A DNA stretch of 60,000 nucleotides, from NCBI GenBank assembly GCA_014529385.2, contig CM043966.1, positions 89,850,587 to 89,910,586 of the forward strand, in the 5' to 3' direction. The position numbers and the translations under genes were made by a program. The notes below the pieces were generated by a model. The model saw only the letters and a list, made by a program, of their open reading frames with translations. It searched no databases and was not told the DNA's origin. Below are positions 20,457 through 30,719 of the stretch, in pieces. The first letter of the stretch is position 1; each line of letters opens with the position of its first letter. The stretch comes from Adiantum capillus-veneris (lineage: Eukaryota; Streptophyta; Polypodiopsida; Polypodiales; Pteridaceae).

Positions 20457-23400
20457 CTAGCTCCATCCTGTACTAATGGGGGGATGTAAGATGTGGTACA
20501 TGGGCAGAGCTGGTGCCAAGGCTACCCGGATGAAAGCTGTCGGGTCAGCCCTCATCTGAGCTACTCGCTCCTCAGTGGCACGGCGCTCCCGGGCTCGGAT
20601 CTCCTCGATCTGTCGGTGGTGGAAGCTCGCGCCCCTGTAGCCTGTGACTCGTGGTCGTCGTCTAGCTCGGCTCACCTCCGCCTATGGGAGTGTCACTCCC
20701 CTCTGAGTGTCTGGTGAGGGAGGGGCGGCAATCCTCTGAAAGAAGTCTGTGAGCTGCGACTGTCTCCCCTCTGTCTGTGTAGCTGTGTGTGGCTGTAGTA
20801 GTGTGTCCCGATGGCTCTGTATCTCTAGTAAGAAACGTCTGAGCTGTCTCTGATCTCGAGAGTCCATGATCTCTCGGAGAGTGGGCTGTCCTCTGAATAA
20901 GGCCTCATACCTGCCTCTGATCTCAGTGTATGCTCTGCATCTACATACAAAGTGCTCCTCACTCTCCACCTCCTCTGTGTAGGCTCTGCAGACTCGCTCC
21001 TCCCTCGGAACACCAGTATGTCTCCCGATCTCAATCTCTAACCTGTGTGAAGCCACTCTCAGCTGACCAATCGCCACCCGTGAGCTATGTGGCATATATG
21101 TGTCCATATAGCGTGGTCTCTGTATGAACCCCCCAGACAATATGGTGAGAAACTGGTCTCTGTAATCTGACATCCTCGTCCCCAAGCCAGGTGACTCCCA
21201 GACTCTCCTAGTGTATAGCTGCCACAGATCCTGTCTCAATACCAAGTTCCTCTCACTGCGAGAGAGGTGAACATATGGTGAGTGGGGGTCGTACTGGAAT
21301 GGTGGTAGGCTCTCCATGTCAAGACCGTGTCCCTCAAACCATGCTCTGACCTGTGAGTACCATGCTCTCTCATGCCCACTCTCTGATAGCTGTATAGCTG
21401 CCTCAAATGCTCTACGAGTAAGTCTGTCAGGAGATAGCTCTCTCATCCTCTGGATGAAGCAGACTGTCTGGAATAGTGCCTCTACAACCATAGGTGGTGT
21501 GGCGAGCTCGGCTCTAATAATGTCATGTGGCACTGTCTTCTTGCTACGGAGCAAGCGTGAGATCATACATACCTGTGGCCTCTCAAGTTGTGTCCACTGG
21601 TCAGCTGTCAATCCTGGTGCCCATACTGCCGCAGAGTACATCAGGGCCGGGGTGACTAAGGTGTCGAAAAGCCACCCCTTCGTGCGGGGCTCATGAAAGT
21701 GTGCCTGGTGGCATCTCCGCTCTAGCATGGTCAGAGCTGCATATCCTCGGGTGAGCCTGTCAGCAGCAGCCTGCCTCATAGTGAAGGGTCCTGGTAGGCT
21801 GGTGAATGTGATGCCAAGGTAGACATAGGAGGTGACTACATCAACCTGTCCTCCTGCTGCTGTGAAGGTGGCAGCGTTCCTCACTGCACTGGATGTGTGA
21901 AAGATCATAACCTTGGTTTTGCCAAGGTTCACAGTCAACCCCCTGTGTGTGCTAAATTCGTCCAAGGCCTCAAGATGGCGTTGCAAGCCCTCGGGTGACT
22001 CTGAAATCAACACAATATCATCAGCATATAACATGATGTGGACGGGAGTACTTGCCAAGTCGCTCCCCTCTCCCCCTGCTCGCAGTATGTAGTCGGAGAT
22101 CTCGTCGATGTAGAGCCCAAAGAGTGTCGGGGAGAGTGGGCATCCTTGCTTAACACCAATGGTGCTAGCAATGGTCTCTGAAAAACCGCCTGGGCAACGA
22201 ACTCGACCCGTCACCCTCTCGTAGAGAGCATATATGGCCCAAATCATCTCTGTTGGTACCCCAATGCTGTGAAGGCGCTGGAAGAGTCTCTCACGTGGGA
22301 CTGTGTCAAAGGCCTTGCGGAAATCCACAAAGCAGCAGTAAAGCCTCTTCTTCCGCGCCTTTGCCCCATCAATGAGGCAGCGCAGAACGAAGATGTGATC
22401 AGTGGTGGAGAAAGCTCGTCTGAAACCTGCCTGGCCTGGAGCTCGTAAACCCTCGGTCTCTGCGTAGCAGCTGAGCTGTGCCTCAAGTACTGCTCCATAT
22501 AGCTTGGCCATCGTGTGGCCAATCATGATAGTCTTGTAGTTCCCTGGGTCCAGGGTGTCGCCAGATTTGTGGATAGGCACTATGGTGTGCTGTGTCCACT
22601 CCTCTGGGAAGCCCTCCCCTATAGCCCGGTTGAAGACATGTGCAATCAACAGGGCTATAGTGGAGGCCGCATAAATGATGTGCTCACTCTGTAATCCAGT
22701 ATGGTCAGCTGATCGTCTGTGCTGCATGCGGCGTATGGCCCTCTCTACCATCTCTGCTGTAAAGGAGGAGCACGTGGGGCATGGCTCGTGTGGCTGTGGG
22801 ATAGGAGGCTGCCCTGGCACCTCATAAAGTCGCTCTGCATAATCATGCCATATCTGTGGATCCTCAATATCTGTAGTCGGACGTGGCTCGTGCAGGGTGC
22901 GCCATGCCGTCGCGCTATCCATGCTCATGAATAGGCGGTATAGCTCAAGCTCCTGTGCCTCTTCGAATGCTCGCCGCTTTTGGCGTGTCAGCGTCTTCAT
23001 ATGCCGTCTGGCCTCTCTCTCTGTGATCTCTCCTAAGGCTCGCCGTGCACGGAGACGTCGGTATAGCTCTCTGCACTCATCATCATACTAGCGGTTCTGA
23101 GGCATAGTCCCGGGGGGGGGAGTGCGTCCTGTGTGAGTGGTGTGTGGAAAAGAGCTAATAGCTGAAGTGTGGAGAACGGAAGAGATATGTGATGTGAGAA
23201 CTGAGAGTGGTGTGGATGGGTGGAGGAGGCATAGGCCATGCTCGACCTCGGCTGAGTAAAGAGAGGCTAGCTCATGTGTGAAATGGATGGTGGTGTGTGG
23301 AGTGTGTGCTGTGGAGCTTTGTGGGATGGTATCTCCGGTGATGGAGAAAGAGAGGTATGTGTGGTCGGCTCCGATGCGTATGGGTGGAATGGTGAAGGAT

Positions 23401-24173
23401 GTGATAAGGTGTGTAGCCTCCCTGGGTCCCAGAATATAGTCGACTGTACTCCCCCCTCCCTCTGTAACTCCATGTGGCATACAAGTCAGGCCCCCTGAGG
23501 TGGGCCACTGGGCCATCCCGTTATAAATAACGAGACAGTGCTGGGAGCCAAGTCGAAGTAGATGTCGTCCGTAGGCTGTGACTGGAGCTCTGTCTGCTGT
23601 ATCTCTCATAGTAGCCTCCTCATCTAGAGTGTGTAGTGCCTCTGGGTCCTCGTGGTCATATGCCTCACACTGCTCACTGCGCGTACGAGCATTGAAGTCT
23701 CCCATAAGGAAGACTTCACCCAGTGTGGAGTACTCCATAATCTCCTCCGTGAGGCATGCGTACGGTGACTCCTGCTCAATAGGGGCGAATCTGGAGCCTG
23801 TGGGAGCAAAGTAGCAAAGGGCAATGTAGACGATCCTGTCTCGTGAGAGCTCGAGGCGAATCCACATGTAGCGGGCCTGTGGGTCCCGGGCAACAATCTG
23901 TAGTCTGCTGTGAAGCCCCTGTCTAAAGAGTATGGCCACTCCTCCTGAACCGCGAGTGGTGTGCTGGCGCATACATCCCCGATGTAGAGACTCCCACTGG
24001 AATCCATGTATCCGTGGTAACCCTCTCTCTGGGCTCTCGTGTGTCTCTGTAAGTAGAATGATGTCTCGACCTCTCATCACCTCCTCAAGTCTCTCTGGGT
24101 GTGTCCATAGGTCTCCATTGCAATTCCAAACCGTGACATGAATCTCCTCGTGTGTCCCACAGGCCGCGAGTTC
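20457..24173 (-). pseudogene. L1-B ORF2: AP endonuclease, RT and C-terminal basic tail
   Basis: Directly after the ORF1 TAG (24176-24174) the same frame continues into TVWNCNGD, the endonuclease start motif, although no ATG precedes it (first ATG at 24077). The endonuclease has LLTETHES, FLMGDFNAR, STVDYIL and GADHTYL. A TAG at 23090-23088 stands where L1-A has Trp. RT (from about 23000) has IMIGHTMAKLYG, FVDFRKAFDTVP, KQGCPLSPTLFGLY and MLYADDIVLISESPE. A third TAG at 20684-20682 is followed by an in-frame basic segment (SRARRRPRVTGYRG) ending at TAG 20457. No TAA, TGA or frameshift occurs. The zinc-like motif has lost one Cys relative to L1-A (CRAY against CHLC). Confidence 0.88.
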
Positions 24174-25094
24174 CTATGCGATGGTCTTGCCATCAATGAT
24201 AACCCTACCATCTCGATATACTGCCTTCTTCCCTTCTTTGCGGGCTTGGTGGACTCTAGGCATGCACGCGCGACGGTGATCTTGTTGCATCTTTGTGAGG
24301 TCATCATCAAGATAAATCGGGGGGCCTTCTAGCCCTCTCAAGATGACCCTCTTTCGGAGGAAAGAAGTTCGAGACTCCTCGGAGGCGAATTGGAGGATGA
24401 GAGCTCTCTTCTTTGGATCTTTGCCAGCTCTCCAAACTTTGGAGAAAGGGATCTCTTCTTCCTTGTATCCCACTTTCTTGCATAAAGCTTTCCCATCGCT
24501 CTCGGGTGTAGACCCTTCTTCTTCTTTGATGCCGGTCACTCGCACATTGAGACGGCGAGCTTGTCGCATCTTCTCCTCCTCGATGGTTGTGTGTACGATG
24601 AGTACCTCATCTTTTTGGGCTTCCTCTCTTGCTACCTTCTTGATATTCTTTTTGACCACTTCGACCCATCCTTCTTTAGTGGCCTCTAATTTGTCCTCAA
24701 TGCTTGCGGTGAGGGCTTTGGTGATCTCCTCCTTGAGGGCTTCCTTAGCCTCCTCTTTAATCTCTCCTTCCTCGGGGGTGAGGGATGTGATGGAAGCATG
24801 AAGGAGATCGATTTGTGCCTTCATCTCTTCTTGCTCTTTCCTCCATCTCTCCCTCTCCTTCTCGTTCTCCCGTTCCCTTCTCTCCTTCTCCTCTTTGAGG
24901 TTTTGGATTTCCGCTCTCATGTCCTCCTTCTCTTCGTTCCATAGCTTGATGAAGGTGGCTTTCTCCTCCCTCCATATCTCTCTCTCCATCCACCATTCTT
25001 TCATGTCCTTCTCCAATTGTGCAAGCCTCTTGTTCGTGAGCATGAAGGTTGTCTTCATTGTCAATGTCGGCGTCTTGATGATGGGGGAAGACAT
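24174..25094 (-). CDS. L1-B ORF1 protein: coiled coil plus RRM-like domain
   Basis: This is a 306-residue ORF from ATG 25094 (MSSPIIKTPTLTMK) to TAG 24176-24174. A long charged region rich in Glu, Lys and Arg (about residues 30-120) predicts a coiled coil. It is followed by RRLNVRVTGIKEEEGS, RALILQFASEESRTSFLRKR, IYLDDDLTKMQQDHRRA and GKKAVYRDGRVIIDGK. This series strongly resembles the RRM and C-terminal domain of L1 ORF1 proteins. The role would be LINE RNA binding and chaperoning. The stop is followed by ORF2 in the same frame, so ORF2 may be made by readthrough or reinitiation (inferred). Confidence 0.85.
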   Translation of the reverse strand: MSSPIIKTPTLTMKTTFMLTNKRLAQLEKDMKEWWMEREIWREEKATFIKLWNEEKEDMRAEIQNLKEEKERRERENEKERERWRKEQEEMKAQIDLLHASITSLTPEEGEIKEEAKEALKEEITKALTASIEDKLEATKEGWVEVVKKNIKKVAREEAQKDEVLIVHTTIEEEKMRQARRLNVRVTGIKEEEGSTPESDGKALCKKVGYKEEEIPFSKVWRAGKDPKKRALILQFASEESRTSFLRKRVILRGLEGPPIYLDDDLTKMQQDHRRACMPRVHQARKEGKKAVYRDGRVIIDGKTIA

Positions 25095-25209
25095 GGTTGT
25101 TTTCGAAGCTACCCTCTCTTCATATTGTGAAGAAGAGGGGAGAAGGGGAAGAGAGGGAGTACGTGTGTGTATGCGTGTATGTGTGTAGTGTGTGTGTGGG
25201 TATGTATCC

Positions 25210-25265
<56 letters not shown>

Positions 25266-25574
25266 TGCGTGATGGGGAGCGAGGAGGGGCTGCGTGAGGG
25301 GGAGGCTGGAGGGGGGCTGCGTGAGGGGGAGGCTGCGAGGAGGGGCTGCGTGAGGGGAAGAGAGGAAGTACGTGTGTAGCAAGGAGAGGCAGTTCAGCAA
25401 CAGCAGCAGGTTGGTATAACAGCGGCAGCAACAGGCGGGTACTGGGGGTGCTGTGCAGGTGGGGTGGGCGCGTTGAGCAGCTGGGGTGACACAGCAGCGC
25501 GCAGTACAGCAGTAGTGTGCCTGGAGCAGCACAGCAGCAGGTACGCGCGCTGGTGCAGCAGGTACGCGCGCTGG

Positions 25575-25577
<3 letters not shown>
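25095..25577 (-). repeat. L1-B 5' UTR region with simple repeats
   Basis: It holds (GT)n at 25210-25234, (GA)n at 25235-25262, and three or four GAGGGGCTGCGTGAGG-like monomers at 25265-25360. GC-rich repeated monomers upstream of ORF1 recall the repeated promoter units of some LINE 5' UTRs, but promoter activity is not shown here. Confidence 0.5.

Positions 25578-25621
<44 letters not shown>
25578..25621 (+). repeat. (GA)n at the 5' side of L1-B
   Basis: Twenty-two GA units lie here. With 20176-20231 this brackets L1-B between like microsatellites. A (GT)n run follows at 25652-25674. Confidence 0.9.
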
Positions 25622-25624
<3 letters not shown>

Positions 25625-26122
25625 TGAACTTAGAGCTAAGAGAGGAAATTGTGTGTGTGTGTGTGTGTGTGTGTGCGTTGCTGCAGAGACCTCCCAATTG
25701 AGTAGCGCTACATCTCTTATAGCCTTGCATGTGATTTTTGCACCATCTGGTGCTGCACATGGAGAGAGAGAACTGACAGAACTGCCCACGTTGCACGTTT
25801 CTTACTGGTTGAGTTTTTTTAATGTTGTGGCCCCTCATTTTAAAGATTTTAAACCTTATACTTAATAACAAGCGTTAAATCTCGGGTTTTTGACCAATCT
25901 AGAGCATTATAAAATCTCATGTTTCTATGCCTCACCCGTCTCTGTTTGTCTGGTCTTGCCAAGGCGTATTTACATAGTCTGGCCGACCACTTTCTTGGGC
26001 GGCCACCATAACAAGATTAAATCGTGATTTTTTTGAGCGGAATGGAGACACCATCTTATTCATGTGCTTGTTCTGCACTACGTCTGACTATTGTTCTATT
26101 TATCATACTATCTGGACACGAT
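25622..26122. other. Spacer, no supported gene
   Basis: AT-rich sequence without TE hallmarks. A 74-bp minus-strand stretch from ATG 26009 to a GTGAGG donor-like site at 25935 could be a first exon but matches no protein I know. Confidence 0.3.
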
Positions 26123-27230
26123 TGTCAGGTGCACATCAAACCCTATGTGCAATGTGGACAAGCTAACTCCTATTTCTAGGGTTAAGGACAGCCTAGGAAG
26201 TGTTTCGGCACCCTTGTGAGCCTATGCGTAGGACCTACATGTCCAGGCATTTAAAATTAGTTGCATACCCTCTAATTGCACATGAGCATAGCCAGTGTCT
26301 GCTACGTGTAGCCATTGGGGAGTGTTCCCACACACTTGCATTAGTACCCAGCCCAGGTATTTATTTGCATGTTAAGCACCTCTTATAAGTGATATACCTA
26401 GATGAATCCAAGATAATCCCAAATTCACCTCTTATAAGAGAGTTTCTTTACTTATTAATAAGTGACATTTTTAGAAATCGTGGGATCTAAAGTTGCATTG
26501 CCTGACCCAGCTTTAATTCCCTATATAAGTAACCCTAGGGGTCACCTCTCAAGGATAGGTCAATACCCTCAATACCAATATTGAGTACCCGCAGTACCTC
26601 CGCATGACTGGCGTTTTTGCACCCAATCAGCCCATCAGCACCATTGTTTTCAGTTCTCAGCCAAAGCCTCGGCACACCATCGCAAGTCCAGCCAATCAGT
26701 ACTAGCGTTTTCAGTTTTCAGCAAGACAACAGATCAGCCAGCGTTTTCAGATTCAGCCTTTAAATCAGCCAGCATCAGCCCATCCTCGACGTCGGCCATA
26801 GCAAATCAGACCATAGCCTTGTCAAGATTGCAAATTCCATTCAGCATCCCTAGCGTTTTGTATTTTCAGCCCTCAGCCTACTATTCAAGCTTGCAGTGCT
26901 GGTATTCCGCTGGCCTTTGCAAACCAGCAGTGCCACTTGGCCGAATTTGTTCAAGCTTGCTGTGTTGTTTGCAGTATTCTGCTACAACTACCTGGACTTT
27001 GCGAACCAGCAGCCGCCTACCCAATTTGGTCGCCATAACTGTCTTGAATCTCACTCTCATTTCTACGCGGAAGAGTATAGTCGTACGTGCTCTACTTCAC
27101 CCAAATTGCATGGCATCTCCAGATTACTCTTGGCCCACCTACAAATAATTCACAAAGATCTACCCTTTTACCTTTCACTGTTCTTATACCTATCCAAGTG
27201 TATCACCACTAAGTATCTGAAGACCGGTTA
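26123..27230 (+). mobile_element. LTR L, F/J-type LTR family (3' end unclear)
   Basis: It starts TGTCAGGTGCACATC, followed by the family marks CCCTATGTGCAATGTGGACAAGC and repeated GCGTTTTCAG words (about 26600-26870). The same marks occur in LTRs J, K and both LTRs of F. No PBS, polypurine tract or target duplication could be fixed, so it may be a decayed solo LTR. The right boundary is a guess within about 200 bases. Confidence 0.6.
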
Positions 27231-27846
27231 CTAGATCTCTCCTAATCCTCCTTTTAAAAGAAATTGAGAATCCTTCAATAATTTTCATCTCTTACTTTCA
27301 CCAACAAAAGCTTCTTTGTCACAAGTAGAGTTCTTGATCTATCTTTGGCATGCTCTTATGAACTTTGAAATTGCCGATGCAATTACAACTAGGACTAACT
27401 AGACCTTGAGCTTACCGTTCAATAGAAGGCCTTTTCTTTACGTGCGAGGATCTGCTATGTCTAAAGAATTTCCTCCATTTCTTCCAAAGGTCAGCTTCTC
27501 CCCAGGCATGTTGATCTATGATCTGTTGAATGCTTGTGGCCTTTTGCTTCAAACAATAACGTTTAGGCAGCCCACAATGATACTTTTTCAACTACTCTTC
27601 CAGAGTAACTAGTCGTTAAAGAGTTCCAAAATTTTGATTTATAGTCCTTAAGGGTTATCCTCTTCTTCAACAAGCAACCGGTTCCATGCTGAGAGAACAT
27701 CTGCTTCAAAGGGTGGTAAAGATGTGCAAAGTTGCTTGAACTCGAGCCATGTTCCGACTGCTTGGCCTTGCAACAAAAGTGTGGACCACCACTAATGAGC
27801 GTTCCCCTTCAACAAAAAGGAAGCATTCCTAACCATGGAAGCTTCT
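27231..27846 (-). pseudogene. Ty3 gag fragment (element P)
   Basis: Minus-strand reading between about 27846 and 27420 gives a capsid-like block with HWWWSTLLLQGQ and TWLEFKQL, similar to the RTWWSTLLL block of element A. Several stops and shifts are present. The part 27231-27420 is uncertain. It is a short remnant between two LTR pieces. Confidence 0.6.
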
Positions 27847-28240
27847 TGTCACGTGCGCATTGCACTTGAGCCACGTGGACAAGCTACTGCTCTACAGGTC
27901 AACATCAGTCTTAGTTAGTATACCTTAGGATCTAGCCTGGCACTTTGCTAGCCTCTAGGACATGCATGATATGGCACGTCATAGTTGCATACCCTCACTT
28001 GCATAGTACAGTCACTTAAGCATATAGGCATATGGACAATCACTTAAGTCATTTATTAAGAAGTGACTTTGACACGACATTCATAAAAAGTAGGTAGGAC
28101 AAATGGCTTAAAAACCTATAAAAGAGTCACTCGACCTTCAGCTTTTAGGATCATCAAAATCGAGTACACACAAGGGCAGCCAGTGCCCACAGCACCTCAG
28201 CACTCATCGCCAACACTTCAAGACCCTCACCATCAGCGTT
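27847..28240 (+). mobile_element. LTR K, truncated F/J-type LTR
   Basis: It begins TGTCACGTGCGCATTGC and follows solo LTR J for about 390 bases, including GCCACGTGGACAAGC and AGCCTCTAGGACATGCATG. It is then cut and joined to integrase sequence of element H, losing its 3' two-thirds. Confidence 0.7.
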
Positions 28241-29480
28241 TTCAGCCAGCACTCATCTGTGAATTAGCTATCTCGAATTGCCAGTCTGTCTGTGGGTGGA
28301 ACGAGGACAAGAACCGCACCCACGTGTCAATATTCTCCTCGATTGCCCTCCAAAACAAACTAGTGAATCGGGGATCTTCGTCCGAGAGTATGGAGTCTGG
28401 CATGCCATGTAATTGAAAAATCTATGAAACAAACAGTTTCGCCAAACGATCGAGCTTAACTGTCTTCTTTACCGGATTGAAGTGAGCCTGCTTACTGAAT
28501 CTGTCCATGACTGTCCAAATGTCATCATGCCCATTTTGAGTCTTGGGAAGGTCAAATAAAATCCATGGCAATGCTTCCCAAGGGACGGGAGGGTATGGAT
28601 AAAGACTATAGAAGTCTTGGTGCCTTGTGCCTATCAAACTTGACCTTTTGGCATACTAAGCAACTGCAAACAAACTCGTCCGCATCCTTTTTGAGCCTCG
28701 GCCAATAGAAGTAACGCTCAACACACTTCAAGGTGGTATCTATGCCGAGGTGGCCCAAAAAACAGATGGACAATGACACTCTGTCAAAACCTTTTCCCTC
28801 AAAGGCTTTGTAACACATCGTTTTCCACATCAAATCGCCGTCTCGTATGGAGTAGCCCACAATTGTCTCCCCACTCTGCAACCGATTAAAGATGTCTACA
28901 AAATCAGGATCAATGGCGTATCGATCTACCATATCCTAGAAGCTTCTATGATGGATCGCGGAAATAGCCAAAACCAAGGACTTGCGAGACAACGCATCTA
29001 CCACTAAATTCTTCTGTCCCTGAACATAGACAATCTGGAAATGAAACTGTGACAGAATGTTAGCCCACCTCATCTGCTTTTCCGAAAACTGCTTCTAAGA
29101 CAAGAAGTAGCGTAAACTTTGATGATCTGTGAGCACAGTAAAGTCGGCCCCAAGTAGAAAATGCCTCGACTGTAGAGCATGGATAACTGCCAAAAAGCTC
29201 TTTCTCATAAATCTATGTAACCCGATCAGGACGTGAAAACATCCTACTCTCGAACGCTATGACATGGGTTTCGTGCATCAAGAATGCTCCCAAACTATGA
29301 CCACATGCATCACAGTAAACTTCAAAGGGCCTTTGCAAAGCCAATATTGGTCCCGTTGTCAACTTTTTCTCGAGAGTCTAAAGGTTGCAATCTCTGATGG
29401 TCCCCTAGTAAAATGAACCCTTTTTTGAGTCCGCACATGCAAAGGAGAAGCTATCTCTGCAAATTTTCGAATGAACCCCT
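28241..29480 (-). pseudogene. Element H pol: RNase H and integrase remnants
   Basis: The minus strand, from 29480 downward, reads RKFAEIASPL, RNase H blocks (TDHQSLRYF near 29120, MRWANILSQF near 29060), then the integrase finger region (GHLGIDTTLKCVERYFYWPR ... CLVCQ, 28606-28932) whose first His is lost. The DDE region follows (DRFSKQAHF near 28490, HGMPDSILSDEDPR near 28390, FHPQTD near 28290). Frames are broken many times. It joins the RT at 30720 once LTR J is removed, because J duplicated GATAG there. Confidence 0.85.
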
Positions 29481-29485
29481 GATAG

Positions 29486-30719
29486 TGTCGCGTGCACACT
29501 TCACTTGCGCCACGTGGACACGCTTTTGCCATAGTCTAGCATGAGTCTTAGCTTAGGACTGAGCCTAGCACCTTTGTGAGCCTCTAGCAGGACGTGCATG
29601 TCCAGGCCAGTCACACTTTCATACCCTCTCTTGCACAAGAACACTCATCTCATCATGCAAGCATCTTACCGCGTGAACCACCTCTTATAAGTCATTTTAT
29701 TAAAAATGACTTGGAATTCTTTTTGTAAGTTTGTTGGAAAAGTAGGTAGGGCATATTGCTAAAGATCTATAAAAGAAACCCATTGGGCACTCAATAGAAG
29801 CAGAAGAAGCACGAGCACAGAAAGGGCAGGCACCGCAGCAGACCGGCAGGCACCCTTAGGCTCCCCAGCGTTTTCTCAACAGTTCAGCGTTTTCAGCCCA
29901 CAGCCACCAGCGCTTTCAATTTTCAGCCCTTAGCTTCGCCGGACCGCAACTCCCTGTTGCAGTTCCTCGCCGCATTGACCAACCAGCCGTAGATCAGCCT
30001 GGCGTTTTCAGTTTTCAGCCAAGACAGCCAGCATTTTGCAATTCCAGCCCAGATCAGCCAGCATTTTGCAATTCCAGCCCAGATCAGCCAGCGTTTTGCA
30101 TTCTCAGCCCTTGCACGACTCTTGGCGGATGCAGATCAGCCCCGTAGTACCACCACAGTAGAAGATCCATAGCAGAGCATCTAGCGTTTTCAGTTTTCAG
30201 CCTTGACGCTGTCGTCGTCGACACCAACGTCGCCATCGACATCATCATCGTCATCGCAGTCCCTATCTTGACGACGACACCTTCGTCATCGTCATCGCAA
30301 ATCGACGACATCATCGTCGTCATCGTCATAGTCGTCGTCGTCGTCGACACAGTCGTACCCACAGTTCAAAAGGTCGCAGATCAACTCAAACTCTAAAGAC
30401 GACAGGGGGATCAAGCATTGAGCCAATGGCCCCCTCTATTCTATTCATCAACTACCACAGCATCAGTACCCCTTAGCATCTGCATCTCAGCACTTAGTCA
30501 TTGTAGTAGCATTTGTGCAAGAATAAAGAAAGTACTTGATCTAGCAACAGAGCAAGGGGACCCTTGAGGGTTGGGACCCGACATCCTTGTGTCATCTCTT
30601 TTCTCTCTCTTGTCTCTCTCTTTCTTTCAGTTCTTTCAAGTGAAGTAAAGTGTCCCTTGTGTTTGTGTGCGGAGTACTAGATCCGAGTAAATCCTTATTC
30701 TCTTCCCCTACACCTGACA
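29486..30719 (+). mobile_element. Solo LTR J with target duplication GATAG
   Basis: A 1,234-bp TG...CA LTR (TGTCGCGTGCACACTTC ... CTACACCTGACA) is bounded by GATAG at 29481-29485 and 30720-30724. It sits between RT and RNase H of element H. No PBS or internal region accompanies it, so it is a solo LTR formed by LTR-LTR recombination. It includes GCGTTTTCAG words and a GTC/GAC-rich stretch at 30205-30360. Confidence 0.92.

Larger units (their letters stand above)
20232..25577 (-). mobile_element. L1-B: near-intact L1-type LINE
   Basis: On the minus strand the order is 5' UTR with simple repeats (25577-25095), ORF1 (25094-24174), ORF2 (24173-20457), and a 3' UTR with hairpin (20456-20232). It is flanked by (GA)n at 20176-20231 and 25578-25621; an inner GA run at 25235-25262 is the alternative 5' limit. 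The whole coding part, about 4.6 kb, lies in one frame broken only by TAG codons. Confidence 0.85.

Noticed and set aside
22244-24310. Several ORFs of 60-130 codons on both strands over L1-B
   Set aside because: They overlap the ORF2 frame that carries all endonuclease and RT motifs, so they are shadows.
25936-26009. Possible first exon on the minus strand (MVAAQESGRPDYVNTPWQ then a GTGAGG donor)
   Set aside because: It fits ATG-plus-donor form, but I know no matching protein and no following exon is visible, so chance is as likely.
30205-30362. 92-codon minus-strand ORF rich in Thr/Met/Asp inside LTR J
   Set aside because: It results from GTC/GAC trinucleotide runs within a solo LTR.
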